Of a DNA stretch of 64,000 nt, positions 31,417 through 43,907 are shown piece after piece. The DNA is taken from the NCBI RefSeq assembly GCF_042100115.1, contig NC_091278.1:2356001-2420000 (forward strand). The letters run 5' to 3'. Under the pieces are notes generated by a model, which had not been told where the DNA came from, did no database searches, and was given only the letters and a program-made list of their open reading frames with translations. Both the position numbers and the translations under genes were made by a program. Each line of letters starts with the position of its first letter. Position 1 is the stretch's first letter. This stretch comes from Alternaria dauci. Its lineage: Eukaryota; Ascomycota; Dothideomycetes; Pleosporales; Pleosporaceae.

Positions 31417-32580
31417 TGGTGTGGATGGTGTGTGTTGGTGTAGTTACGAGGATGTGTGGTAGAAGGGATGGTGTATAGAAGGTACCATGGCGACCTGCGG
31501 CTCGCGTGCTATAGAACATTATGTTGAGTAAGCGAAGAATGGATTGAACCTGTCTCCGTCTCGAGCAAGGGTAACATTTACGTGTCAAGTCAGTACAAAC
31601 CTGTCATGATATTCACACCCCTGACGTCCTCTTTCTTCGCAAACCCACACTACCAACCAACCCCAATACCCTCTTTTCTAGCTCAACCACCAACCAGTAT
31701 ACCCGACGATCCACAATCAATTTGCTTTTCCTTTTTACTTGAGCACATACGCCCTTCAAGTCAAGAAAACAACAGACCCAATTATCTCCATACTACCCAC
31801 AAAACACTAGGCACACAAACAAACTGTATCGAACAACCAAGTACCGACATCCCTCACATAGCATATTCTTCTGTCGCCGCAGAAAGCAGGTAGCGCAGAA
31901 ACATGGGAGTGAGTGATGAAAGTTTATTTGCAAAGCAACAGACGTAATACTCGCCGTAAAACGAGTCAGGTCCATGTCTTATGAGTCATCTGGCTATCTG
32001 ATGAAGGAAGCATGTGACGCACGATAAGTGTTAACGTAGTGCCTAGTCTAGTTACCTAAGCACATCTTACCGTCAGCACATGGTATCTACCGAACGTGGC
32101 TAATCAACAAAGCGGAATAAGTCCGACAGTCCGTATCTATCTCTCCGTAGGTAACAAAGCAGAATAGCCCATACCGCCGCCAGACCGCATTTACGCTATC
32201 CATCCAACCACTTACACTGCTAATAGCATTCAAACCAAACATATACATATCCGTCGTCACAAACATACCATACACCCCAACCATACTTTAACTTTAACTT
32301 TATATATTTATATTTGACTTCAACAACTACTTACATGACGCGAATACCCTCCCTTGGCTACCCAAAAACGCCCATTGTGTCAAAAAGAATCCAATCCATC
32401 CCATCCATTCCAATCCCATCCAATCCCTCCTTCGCCTTACAAGAAAGATGTTCATGGCAATAATGCCGTACATGAGTCCAATCCAGTCCCATCCAGTTCC
32501 AGTACGCCCAGCATCTCGTTTGATGCTATCGAGTGTGTGTTTGCGTGTGTGTTGATGTGTCTGTCTGTCTGTCTCAGACG

Positions 32581-32602
32581 TGTGTGTGTGTGTGTGTGTG
32601 TG
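32581..32602. repeat. (TG)n microsatellite
   Basis: Eleven TG units, with related TGTGTT and TCTG repeats immediately upstream from about 32533. Confidence 0.9.
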
Positions 32603-32660
32603 GCTGTAGTAAGCACTCCACTCCTCCTTTGTCTAACCCTTTCGCCATGCTAGAACGATC

Positions 32661-32662
32661 AG

Positions 32663-32692
<30 letters not shown>
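32661..32692. repeat. (AGA)n microsatellite
   Basis: About ten GAA/AGA units just beyond the 3' end of the minus-strand membrane protein gene. Confidence 0.9.
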
Positions 32693-32694
<2 letters not shown>

Positions 32695-32861
32695 GCAGCA
32701 GCAACAGTCGCCAAGCTAAGCTCAAAAGTATCGCTATGCAAAAGAACAACAAAGACAACGCCGCCGGATTGAGAGAAAGAAAGAGAAAGAGAGCGAGGAT
32801 AAGCAAACGGGGAGAGCGACATAAATCCTCCCAAAACAACAACAAAACAACAATTCTTCTC

Positions 32862-34760
32862 CTACTCGCTCTCCTCCCCCTCCTCAACCCCCTCCTCCTT
32901 CCCCCCCGCCGTAATCGCAATCCTGCGCCTCGGCTCCCCACCCCACATCTGCTGCCTAACCTTCTTCTTCTGATCATCCCTCAGCGTCTTCAAAAACCCA
33001 TACGTGCCCGACAAATCACTCAGCTGCTGATCAATCCCAAAGCTATTACTCTGCGCGGCTCTTATCAAGGGGCTAATCAGATTCTTCCTCGCCTTATCCA
33101 GCTGATCCCTTACCGAGTGAATAATCTGAATATGCACTTTGAGCTCCGATTTATTGATTAGCGTCGACGCGCGGACGTCTTTGAGGAGTTTGAGGTTCTT
33201 CTCGTATTTTTTAATCTTCATCTTGTTGTTGATGGTTTGGCGCCACATGCTTGCCAGAAACTCGTCTTTGCGATTCGCAAGACTATCTTCTTCTTTTGCG
33301 ACGGAGCGATGCAAGTTGTGAAACTGGCGGTCGACGGATTCAAAGAGCTGGAACAGCACGTCGGCACGCGCAAGTTCATTCGCGATATTCTCCTCGAGCG
33401 TAGACAGCAGATAGTCAAACGTGCGTTGCAGCGTCGCCCTGCTGCGCTGCTGCGTCGTGTGGCCCAGGATATCGTTTACGACGTGGCCAATAGCCGTCGG
33501 CGACCCGTCGCTGCGCTCCAGCAGCCCGATTTTACTGAGCCCGCCGTGCACGTTGTCGATGACGGTATCGATCATGCCAATCTTGGGGCCTTGGATGCTT
33601 TGCAGTTCGCGCTTGGCCCATTCCATGGTGATGAGGATGCTGTAACGCGGAAAAACACACGCAACTGATCAGTAATGGCGTCCAGGTGCAAATCAAGACT
33701 AGAAGTATACCTACGAGTCCATGTCGCCATCTACATTGGTAAAGAAACTCGTAATCTTCTCCGACAAGATCTTGAGGCTGTCGCCGAGGTCGTCGAGCTG
33801 GTCGATGATGACCGACGACGCAGACATGTTTGTCGCGCGCACGCTCTCGCCCAGGTCCTGCACGGCGATGCTCGCATCCGCCAGCTCGCGCGAGCGTGGA
33901 ATGACGCTCTCCGAGGCATACAGCAGCGGCTCGAATTGCTTGGCCATGTTTGCGACGTTGGCCACGTCCGGAATCAGACTAGCTTGCCAGGGCTGCAGCA
34001 AGAGATAAGATAAGAAGACGGTCGCAAAGGTGAAGATGACGTTTGCGCGCGAGCGCGTAAACATTTGCAGGCCAGACGCAACGGTGGATATTGTGTCTTC
34101 AATGGGCGCAGTGCGGAACTTGGCTTCTCCTCTGTAAGCAAAGCGCATGACTATGGAGGCTGTTAGATTGCACGGCGCGCGCGCGCAAAGGGAAACAGCA
34201 GACTACTTACACCCCTCTACGGGCCCCTCGTCGGGCTGCGACACGGTGGATTCAGTTCCATGCAATGCGCTCGCCGTCCTCGTTGGTACTTCTTCTTCTT
34301 CTTCTTCGCACGGGCTCTGCAGGCGCGACGCAATCGTGTCGGTCACGTATCTCTGCTCCTCCTCTGGAATGGGCTCCGGGCTCGTGCGCGGCGTCATCTT
34401 GTAGGGCGACTCTGGCAGCGGTATGCGCGAGGGCGTCACGTCGCGGTCGCTGCGGCGGTACTCGTACAGCGGCGACTTGGAGGGGCTGCTGCGCATCATT
34501 GCGCTGTCGCCCAGCAGCGACTTGCGGTACCAGTGGTTGCTCGATTGCGACTTTTGCCAGGCGGGGGGCGCCCACGGGCCGTCCGACTCGGTCTCGGAGT
34601 CGGCTTCGTCAGGCGGCACGCTCCAGCGCGACGAGTGCATGTTGGAGCGGCTGCTGTAGGCAGAGTGCATGCTGCGCTCCGGGTCAAAGGCCTCGAGCGA
34701 GGCGCTGAGAGAGGGGATGTCGTGCTCGTATAGGCTCCCGCGATCGGCCGTGTCCATCAT
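32862..34760 (-). CDS. Conserved fungal membrane/coiled-coil protein of unknown function
   Basis: Protein of 587 aa; exons 34760-34211, 34150-33715, 33639-32862 (introns 60 and 75 nt, donors GTAAGT and GTAGGT). The N-terminal 185 residues are disordered and acidic/Ser-rich. One strong transmembrane segment (NVIFTFATVFLSYLLL) sits at about residue 220, followed by long amphipathic helices (FDYLLSTLEENIANELARAD, KNLKLLKDVRASTLINKSEL) that should form coiled coils. The tail is basic then acidic. It looks like a single-pass membrane protein with a large helical domain. I recall similar unnamed proteins in other ascomycetes but know no function. Joins read SFIL-type connections without stops. Confidence 0.8.
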
Positions 34761-35723
34761 CTTTTGCGCGCAGTCGGGCGTGGGAGTGGTGGTGGGAGTG
34801 GGAGTGGTAGTAGTGGTAGCAGCAGCAGGGGAATGGGCAGGCGTGGGAGCAAGGCTGGTAGTGGTAGTGGTGCTATGGCGGTATCACAGTGTGGGGGGCT
34901 CTGCAAGCACATGGGAGTACCCTTGTGACGCGTGAAAGTGGTCGGGGGGGCAGGAACCGTGCAGTGTCGCGGGTGCCTAGCGCAGTGCTGGTAGTCGTGT
35001 AGTAGGTGTCGGGAGGGAGTGCGCCCATGGTGAAGGCGGGCCTCTCTACCCTCCGTATACCAGCGATAAGCTAGGCCCGTCGAGGAGGGAGATCAACCGT
35101 CCGTGTGCTGTCCCGGCCTGCAGAGGGGTGAAACCGAGTGGCTGGGGGGCACACTGTCGTTGGCTGTCGTTGGCTGTCGTCGCTCCGGGCTAGTGCGGGG
35201 AAAGACGACCGCGACCCCGTGACGCCCTGCAGCACGCGCGCCTAGACCCGACGATGCTGTACGATAACACCGAGCAGCCCGCCATGGCCCGAGTCCTGGT
35301 ATGTCGCAAGAGAAGCCGCTGATACCCTTTGAGCCAGAGGACGTGCCACGCCGAGTTGCGGCCCGCCAATTGGCCACAGTCACCATGCAGTGGGCGAGGG
35401 GCGTGAACGAGCGACTGGAGTTGGACACGACGGCTACGGCTACCTAGGTAATGCTCACCACGACCATGCTCGCAATACCTCTAGCTCTGCCAGGCCAGTT
35501 CAAACAAAGCCTGCGCCCACCGGCAACGAACAAAACAAACGCCATCTCAACCGCCCAAATGTGGAGACAGCGGTGCTGGGCTACAAAGTGGGGTGGCGCC
35601 AAAAAGCAAGCTGAGTACCTCAGTAGAGGAGGAATGTTAACGACATGAGCGCCTTTGATAATAATCTGGAAGGCAAGAGGGGAAATAATTCACCTCGCTC
35701 GTTGCCGCATCTTCCAGCCCTCC
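34761..35723. other. Intergenic region
   Basis: Contains GTGGGAGTGG-type repeats near 34780-34875, the promoter of the membrane protein gene and the 3' flank of the Argonaute gene. A duplicated TTGGCTGTCG occurs near 35159-35179. No gene seen. Confidence 0.55.
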
Positions 35724-38700
35724 TCAGAGATAGTACATCGTCTCCATCAGCGCTGGGTGCACGTCTCGCGACCATGCATTCGCACTCAACGCCGCGTCGC
35801 CACCCTTGAGTACCGTGTGTAGATACGAGCGGCCGCGTTCGCAAACAATGTCTGCGTCTAAAGTGGATGTAACAAGTCAATCAACAAGTCTCGCATGCAG
35901 CTTGTACAGAGACACTTACAATATACCGGCGGGCACATGCTGACCGAGCGCGTGGCGCGAGCAAACGTATAGCACAGATTGTGCGTCAAGTTCTGTAGCT
36001 GGTCGGCACCGAACCTATTCTCATCTCTGAGCACAACGTAGTGCGCAGGTCGCGACGTGCCCTGTAGACCCTGATGCGCCAGCAGGAAAAAGTCAAACAA
36101 CTTCTCGCCCGTCACACCGCGATCAACCACAGTGCCCGGCTTCGGGTTTCCCGTGCTCCCATCCGTATCCTCGAGCTTCGTCGGGTAGAAGCGCGTGTGA
36201 TGCCGCTTCCCCACCATGACGATGGAAATTTTGGGATGCTTGGCCTTTGCGCCGTACAACTTGTCAAACGCGTTGCTGAACGATGCACCTTCGACTCGCA
36301 CAACCTGCTGGTACTGGCCATCGCCTACTCCGTCGCGGTACACAATGACCTTATTGGGAAGACGATTCTGGTTGCGCTTCTGCCATAGCCGCAGACGCTC
36401 GATGATCATTTCCTCCAGGTCCGTTACCATTTCTTTGCGGCCCTGTTGACTGCGCAGACTCGCGGGGTACTGCGAGAACATGGCGTCGACCGACGCTACC
36501 ACGCCAGCGATACTCGGTGCGGTCTCGGAACTCCCGGGCGAGGGATGCGTGACGTCGATGCCGAAGATGATGGTTTGTGCGTCGAGCGGTGCCATTCGCT
36601 TGATGTCGACAATGTGGTTGACGCCGCCGAGCTTCTGGTTGAACTTCATCGCGACGTTGGCAAAGTACTGTTCGGACTTGTTTGCAAACTTGGTACCCAC
36701 GCAGCAGACGCTGCGGATTCCGTATTTCAAGTCGAAGAGAGACTTGAGGACGTCGTATAGTATGACGTTCTGATTGGGCAGCAGGACCAGCAAGAAGTTC
36801 GGTTTGGCGGACAGCTGACCCAGCAACCCTTTTTCAATCGTTTCTCGGATGGTCTCCACAAGTTCTGGTCTCTTCTTTGCATTGTCTAGAACGCCTGGTG
36901 CAATTCTGACAATGCATGGTATTGCAATTGGGCCGAGCTCCAAGCCGTACTTGTTGAGCTCCTCGCGGAACATTCTCACGACGTCTTTGAGAACCAGTTC
37001 GCCGCCTGGAACAGCATCACCTCTTCCAGAATTGATGATGAGCATATTCCTAGAGGTTGGCTCCATGTCAGCTCGTGTCTCACTTACACTTCACACCCAA
37101 GCAGGCTTACCATGCACCCAGTTTCCTTGTCTCGCGGAATGGCGATGTACCCAGTTCTGCGATCTTCAAGTTCCACGCGCCGTTGATTGGGTTCCGGCTC
37201 TTCATACCTCTGTACATGACAGTTGGAGGCATCAGAATCCGGCCAGGAACAGTGAGCATCTTGGGGTCGACCTTGACGCCAAAGGCCTTCAAGTTCGTGT
37301 TCTCTCCATTCACTACCGGATTGACCTTGGTGAGTATCAAGCCATTGCCGGTGATCGACTCGGCATTCGCATGTGGCCTGCGGGCAGCAAATGTGATAAT
37401 GTTGGCTGTTTGCTGAGGCGGGAGCAGAGACCGTGATAGCTGGCCAGGCAAGATCCTGCACAGCTCCGCCGGTATCCACACTGGATCTTCTGGCTTTCCA
37501 GCATTGGCCAAAGGTGCTTCGGGAAAGTTGAGCTTTATCTTGTACTGTTTTAGGAAGTACTGCAGGACTGTGGGGTGAGTGGTAGTTCCATTGGCTTCCA
37601 ATTTCGGAAAGCTAACATTCCTTGCATGCTGTCCCCATTTGGCGAAGATGATGGTTTGCTCTTTGCGTTTGGTTCCCTTGTTCTCTTTGTCCTTGCCACT
37701 ATTGTTGGGAAGGTAGTTGGTCTCGACCCTGATGGGGCTGAAGAACTTTGTAACCATGTTGTAATCACTCTCGTTGGCTGGTAGTACACCCCCACAAACC
37801 TCTCTCATCCTGTCGAGAAGGGGCCTAAACATAGGCGTGGGGTTAGTATACGTCTCAGATAGATCTCCACGTAGATAACGTACCCAGGCTTGTAAAAGGC
37901 ACCAGTCGCGACGTTGACGTTGACGAGCAATCTGCTCACGCTTGTACGTACGCTGGTAAAGTATCCGCGTAGGGCCTGGAGACCATGCCCGAGATCGAGA
38001 GACTCTGCTTGCGGATGATTACCGAAAGGAAAGAACCTGCTTCGTGCTGCTGTAACGCTGAGCGCAGTGCTCGGTCCATGTGTCATGATGGTGTTCAAGG
38101 CCTCGATAGCCTCGAGCTTCAGTGGATAGGTGAATGCCCGGTCAGACACGTCTCGCAGAAGGTCCGCAACTGAGACGGAGCTGAGTGCTTGGACTTTTAT
38201 GTGGTAGGTGTTTCGGATGCGAGCCTCTGTCACTCTACGGTCCTCGTTGGCTGTAGGCGGAGGGACAGGTTCATCCCCCTTCTGGTACCATAGAACAGTG
38301 TAAGCTTGGCCATATTCCTCAAGTGGTATCTTTTCGGTAGATACAAGCCTCTGAGCCCAGTCACTGGCGATCTTGAGTGTCGAGAAGGGTGCCATTTCCA
38401 GCAGTAGCTCGATGACCCGCTTCCTCCTGGGTTTCTTTTCATTCAACTCTGTTTCTTCATCGGGCCAGAAGTCGATCGAGTACCGGTACAAATCTAGATC
38501 CTTCGTGGCAGCCTTCATTTCGAAGTGATTAGTGTGCAGTACGATAGCCCTTCCCTGGCCACCATATGCAGGCCGAGATGGCACTTTGAAGTCCAGGGAG
38601 CTGGCCGACATCGCTGATGACAAGCCAGGCTTGACCATTTCGTTCTCTAGCTTGACGACTTGTGGATTAGGGGCGGGAAATTGGCCGTTGCTGTGTGGAT

Positions 38701-38874
38701 GTTAGGTACCAGGCATGTGCTTGTATGGAGGCTCCCGATTGTATAGCGGTAACTACACAGTGATGCGCCATCTAATGGACAGTCTGGTGCAGCTTACCCA
38801 TAAACTCTGGCTGGCTCGCGAGGGGCTCTGTATTGGCCCGCACCTCCACCGCGTCCACGCCCGCGTCCTGCCAT
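35724..38874 (-). CDS. Argonaute (QDE-2-like)
   Basis: RNA-silencing slicer of 953 aa. Exons in transcript order: 38874-38798, 38690-37884, 37824-37111, 37049-35920, 35857-35724; introns 107, 59, 61, 62 nt. The first exon gives an RG-rich start (MAGRGRGRGGGAG). Then ArgoN/L1, PAZ (about 295-400), Mid (LIINSGRG, LVLLPNQNVILYDVLKS) and Piwi. Piwi acidic residues are visible in FGIDVTHPSPGSS and VYRDGVGDGQYQQV, with SVSMCPPVYYADIVCERG at the end: the final catalytic position is Asp where animal and plant Argonautes have His, as in Neurospora QDE-2. The short last exon (134 nt) is needed; reading through the intron would replace the C-terminus. The protein should be slicer-competent. It implies a working RNAi pathway if Dicer and RdRP exist elsewhere. 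Confidence 0.95.
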
Positions 38875-39779
38875 TGCGGATCGGTTACTGAAGTCCAAGG
38901 TTGTAGACGTTTGTGTTGAGTGAGCGACAGTAGAGAATAGCGGATATGTGGTTTGAATAGCTTGCGTGAGAGAGTGTGAAAGTGGTTAGATGGAGGACTG
39001 GAGGATGAAGGGGAACGACTGTCTTTGACTCTGAGAGCTGAGACCTGTCTTGACGCGTCGCTACCGGGTGGTCATGTTGTGGAAGGACCAAGCAGTGGAC
39101 TGACGGAAACTGAGACAGTCTTGACCAGCCTTGACTTGCCGCTTAAAGATCCTCGTAGCTGAAGTCTACGCTTGGGCGCAGCAGGAGATCTCAGATCAAC
39201 TTGCCAAAAGGACGATTGACCCTGCGGTCTGAGCCATTTGACCACAAGTGCTAAGCCGCCACCGCCATCTGATGTAAACCAGTAGCAGCAATGCAATGGT
39301 CCCTGTTATGGCATCCCCGGTCTTCCCGCTGACTCACCAGTTTCCTATGTCATGTGTAACTTCCTCTGGGTCAGTATCAGACCATAGTGTCAGGTCTCGC
39401 TGTTGAGCCCGCCAACCAGCAGTAGCACTGCCAGTGGGCTGAAGCTTCCATGAATCTCCAAGCTGACAGTGAAAGTGACTCCATATTCTCTGCGCATGCT
39501 GGAAAGGCTCATAGGAAGAATAGTATCCATGCGTGAGACTTGGAGTGGGTATTTGCTACCGCCGCCGGCTAGACAGAAAAGTGCATTGCGTGTTGTCACT
39601 CTGATTCCGGTTGACCTATCATTTAGGCGTGCAGAGTTGTTCGTCGTGATACGAGATGGAAGAATTATCTGGGGTAATTGGAGGCGGCGGCTGTGAGTTA
39701 GCGGTGCACGGGCGACATCGGCTTGAATATTCGGCGTCACTTTGCAAGAACATCACCAACCAACTACACACACAACACC
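38875..39779. other. Divergent promoter region, Argonaute / uS7m
   Basis: No gene seen; frames at 39390-39740 are short and unrecognisable. Confidence 0.55.
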
Positions 39780-40923
39780 ATGCCGCCACGATTAAACTTC
39801 CCCGCGCTTTCGCGATCGATCGCATTCCGGCCTAGACCCCAGGTCCAATTTCCCGCTCGAGCAGCGCTCCGCCTGGCACCGTCGCAATGCCGCCTCTACT
39901 CAGACTCCACCAAGGCCCCAGCCAACGATCGGACGAAGCGAGAAGACGCGAAGCCAATTGAACATGTGTCTGAAGAGGCAGCATCCATGGCGAAGACAAT
40001 GGGAGAAGATGGCCCCGACCTCAACCAGGGCACATCAATTGAAGATGTACAGGCATTCATAGCATGCATTGAAGGCAAAGGCTAACAGTGTGTCAGGTAG
40101 TCAAGGGAGACAAAGAACTGCAGGCGAGTCTGCCCAAGGTGATGCAGGACAAGCTCAATGCGCAAAAGCCAAAGACAACACCGAACATGGCACCCAAGGG
40201 ATCGCGCTCATATTCGACTATGACGACACAGTCAAGCGGGGACAGCGGCATCGACATGGGCCTTCTAGACTTGCAGGCTGCGTCCAAAGCACCGGCGACG
40301 CCAGGACTGAAGTTTGAGATGCCCTCTCTGCCTTTGCCAAAGGACGGCCACATCAAGCACCGTCACGACCCCGTAGTCGACCAGGTCACCAATCTGCTCA
40401 TGCGACACGGCAAGAAGAGCGTTGCAGAGCGAGTAGGTCAGCCAACCCCAAGGTATAATCTGCAGACGACTGACATGACATGCAGAACATGGCGCTGATT
40501 CTGCAACACCTTCGGACATCGCCCATCCCCACCATTAACCCCGCGCGACCGCTGCTCCCTGGTGCGCCGCCCCCATCGCACCTTCCTCTCAACCCCGTAC
40601 TCTATCTCACCCTCGCAATCGACTCGGTCGCGCCTCTGATGCGCATTCGAAGCCAGCGCGGTGCTGCTGGAGGTGGTGTTGCTCTTCAGATTCCCGTTCC
40701 GCTGGGCCAGCGGCAACGGCGGCGTGCTGCCATCCAGTGGATCATGGCTGCGGCATCCAAGAGGAGGAATACGGGCAGCGGCAAGGGCAGTCTTGCTCAG
40801 CGCATTGCTTCTGAGCTCATTGCCGTAGTACAGGGCACGAGTGGTATCTGGGACAGGCGCAACGCCATCCACAAGCTTGGTGTTGCTGCACGAGCCAACA
40901 TTGTTCTGCCCCGCAAGAGGTAG
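39780..40923 (+). CDS. RSM7: Mitochondrial ribosomal protein uS7m (Rsm7)
   Basis: Small-subunit mitoribosome protein of 346 aa that binds the 3' domain of mitochondrial SSU rRNA. Exons 39780-40046, 40097-40432, 40486-40923; introns 50 and 53 nt, with joins SIED-VVKGDKE and SVAER-NMALILQHL. Residues 1-45 are Arg-rich (RSIAFRPRPQVQFPARAALR), a mitochondrial presequence. The S7 core begins around DPVVDQVTNLLMRHGKKSVA and includes APLMRIRSQRGAAGGGVALQ, PVPLGQRQRRRAAIQWI and a C-terminus SLAQRIASELIAVVQGTS. Start is taken at MPPRLNF rather than a longer in-frame upstream ATG at 39723. Confidence 0.93.
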
Positions 40924-41845
40924 CGTCCTGTCATTTGAAAAGAGTGTCATGTATAATATATTCATCCATGTTACCGTTGTAGCGGCCTTCCGGGTCTTTC
41001 CGCCATGTGTGAGGTGGTTGGGATTGGACGATGCGGTAACTTGACATGTGCTTTTTGCCTAGACCGCGCGAGTAATCCCATTGGCCACGCCACGCCAACA
41101 CAGCCACAGCTGCTCCACCAGCCGCCAAGCCCCAGATGAATGCATATGTTGATTTGAAAAGTCAATGTGCGCATAGCCTGGTTGACCCTGGCGATAATAT
41201 AGCCGCTACAGTTTCATTCTCTGCGCATCCCTCCCGACGTATTCTTAGGGCACGATTTGGTCCCTGCGCCAGCGGCGTAGCCAGCTTCTAGTGATCTTCG
41301 CACGCCAAGGACTGCCAAACCGCCAGAGGTTGAGGGGCCCGACGCCCACTTCGCACCGCCTGGACCACGCATACCCGCGACCGTCGACCCGCGCCGACTG
41401 TTCCTGACAAGCTCCATTGTCTGCTGCTCGAGGTTCCGTTTCCATATGTCGTCTGCCTCGATCAACCTGCTAGGGAACAACTTGTTCTCCGACAGCGGTT
41501 AGCTATATACTACGGTTCGGCCCGCCATCGCTTTCAGCTACAGTCTTTGGAATTGCTACCCCACTGCTGCCATTAGTACCATCACGCGCTCACCCCACAT
41601 CTCTCCAGATCAGTGACTGCTCCGAACGGCACTGGACCGCTACCGCTTGTAGCCCTTTCACCCGACAGCACACAGCTGGGCCTAGGATGCCCTAGCGCAA
41701 CCCCAATTGATACCGACAACCACGGCTGCTACCCCGCGAACACGACCGCGTTTGTTACCAGCCTTTGAAAACTATTCAGCCTCACTCCACGTGCTTCACA
41801 CTTCACACCGCACGCGACTTTCTTGACTTCTCCCACACCGCTACC
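40924..41845. other. Intergenic region with an unexplained membrane-segment-like frame
   Basis: On the minus strand, about 41150-40931, one frame reads STYAFIWGLAAGGAAVAVLA followed by WRGQWDYSRGLGKKHMSSYR, like a single-pass mitochondrial protein. There is an in-frame TGA just upstream, no ATG, and no acceptor between them, so I could not build a gene. A second minus frame (41480-41214, MFPSRLIEADDIWKR) is unrelated in frame. The right end holds the leader of the UspA-domain gene. Confidence 0.35.
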
Positions 41846-43907
41846 ATGGCGTCACTCGAAGCTGCCATTGACGAGGAGATGAGGGAGGTGAACAAGCTCC
41901 TCGAGGGAAGCCAAATTTCTGGACCACGCCGTGCAGAAAGTCCAGTCGCACGCGCGCAAAGTCCCGGTTCGGCTGCCTCGCCCTCGCGCATGCGCAGTAT
42001 GCTCGACATCGATTCGCCGGCGCCGCGCAGAAGCTCCAGCCGCGGAAGCACTGGCATCCCCTTCGCCATGCCCAAGTCGCCGCGGCGAGTGAACCCTGAA
42101 TCCGCCTACAAGTTCGAAATGCTGCCCTCCATCGACGCACACGCCATGCCGAAGCGAGTATCCCAAGGTGGCAAGCTCGACGCCGCTGCGAAGCCTCGCG
42201 CCATGTCGTCCGTGTACGGCAACCAGAGTGGCTTTCTAAACAACTCAAACTCAAGGGATAGACACAACTCGGCGAGTGGGCCATTGGGCAGATCCAAATC
42301 TGGCTCCCCTGGCCCTGGCCGATCTGCGTCTCCAGCAACGCGCATGCTGAACCCGACGCAGCCCGCCGCGAAACAGAACAATACCTTTGTCACCGATTCG
42401 GGCAAGAGCATAGACATGGACCAGGCATACCGCAAACTCTCCGACTCCGCTCTGGCACGCTCCGAGGGCGGCTTAGCCTCACTGCCCAGTCGCAAGGGCG
42501 TTGACCCTGTCAAAGGCACTGCTACTGCGCCGGGCGGGGGTGTGCGTCTTGCGACAGACGACGACGGCGAAGACAGCGCTGCCGTTGAGAGCAGTGACAA
42601 CGCCTCGGACAGCTCAGATTGGGACGACGGGTGGAAAAAGACCAAGCCAAAAGAGCGAGGCAGGCAGCGGTCAAGAAAGTCGTCTGGAGGTACCGACAGC
42701 ATGGGCAGAGAAGTCATCACCGCTAAGAGTCTGCTGGCCGCTGCCGAGCAAGAGCGTGAGTACATGGATGATATCGAACTATTAACACGCTGACTGTACA
42801 CAGGACGAGAAGTTGCGGTTTCCTACAAAGTGCGATCACTGCTCGACCCCCAAATCAACATCACCGGCCCGAACGGCGAGCGGATGACGAGAAAGAACTC
42901 GTCGGGAGTGGTACATCCCCATACAAGTTTCGACCAGGGCGGTTCAGGTCTTTCGACCCCGGTTCATTCGGATCACGAGGATGAGCTTGCCGAGATCAAA
43001 TCAGCACAGCAGCTTTCCCTGAACATTTCGCCTATCCAATCGAGTCCAGAGGCCCATCGCTGCGTTCGACAAATTATCAGGGGCGACTATGTCCAGTTTG
43101 CTGAGGATGCGAAGAACGGATTGAGGAGACAGCGTGTGTACCTAGTGTCTACTGATCTCAGCGACGAAGCAGCCTATGCGCTCGAGTGGACAATTGGCAC
43201 CGTTTTGCGGGATGGAGATACCCTTCTAGCAGTCTACGCTGTTGACGAGGAAACGGGAGTTGCGACGACTGACGCTTCCGGTGCGCCCATCAGCCAAGGT
43301 ACTACTGGACGACTGGAGTCGGATCATCTCAAAAGGACGCTGTCGAACCACGACGGTTTGCCAGCGGCAAGGCCTGGGTTCTCTGCTCTGTCGAGCTCCA
43401 TAATGGCGACGGAAGCCAATGTGGGTGCCATGGGCAAGGCAGAGAAAGACAGGTACCAGGCATGCGTGGAGGTGTCTGACCGCTGCGTCAAGCTTTTGAG
43501 GAAGACGCGCCTACAAGTGCGAGCGGTTGTCGAAGTATTTCACTGCAAGAGCCCCAAGCACATGATTACTGAGGTGGTAGGTGTTCAAGTCGTATTTAAC
43601 ATTAAAGCAATTGCTGACAGATGCTTGACAGATCGACTTCTTGGAACCCACCCTGGTCATTCTTGGCTCGCGAGGCCGCAACGCGCTGAAAGGGTAAGTC
43701 GCTATCCATAAAAGATGCATAAATGCTAATTGTGGCAGCGTGCTGCTCGGATCTTTCAGTAACTACCTGGTAACCAAATCCTCGGTACCAGTCATGGTCG
43801 CGCGGAAACGACTCCGGAAACACAGCAAATACAAACGGCAAAACGTCCGCATGTCCAACGTCATCGCAGGCTCCAATGACCGGCTCGCAAACGCAAAGAT
43901 CGACTAG
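41846..43907 (+). CDS. Universal stress protein (UspA) domain protein
   Basis: Protein of 637 aa; exons 41846-42755, 42804-43576, 43632-43693, 43739-43907; introns 48, 55, 45 nt. The N-terminal 300 residues are disordered, Ser/Pro/Arg-rich. The UspA fold spans about 390-605: RVYLVSTDLSDEAAYALEWT (strand 1), TVLRDGDTLLAVYAVDEET, VEVFHCKSPKHMITEV joined to IDFLEPTLVILGSRGRNALK, then VLLGSFSNYLVTKSSVPVMV. The last part matches the ATP-binding G-x2-G-x9-G-[ST] pattern only loosely (GSRGR...GSFSNYL). Typical of large fungal USP proteins with long disordered N-termini; probably a stress-related nucleotide-binding protein. The in-frame ATG at 41765 is less likely because ATGGCGTC at 41846 has the better context. 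Confidence 0.9.

Larger units (their letters stand above)
31417..32861. other. Intergenic region with microsatellites
   Basis: No gene supported. It holds a (TG)n tract (32581-32602) with CTGT repeats just before it, and an (AGA)n tract (32661-32692). Repeated CCATTCCAATCCCATCCAATCC-like runs lie around 32395-32430. Confidence 0.6.

Noticed and set aside
31540..31560. tRNA B-box-like sequence (GGTTCAATCC on the minus strand)
   Set aside because: The flanking bases do not form a T stem and no acceptor or anticodon arm is present.
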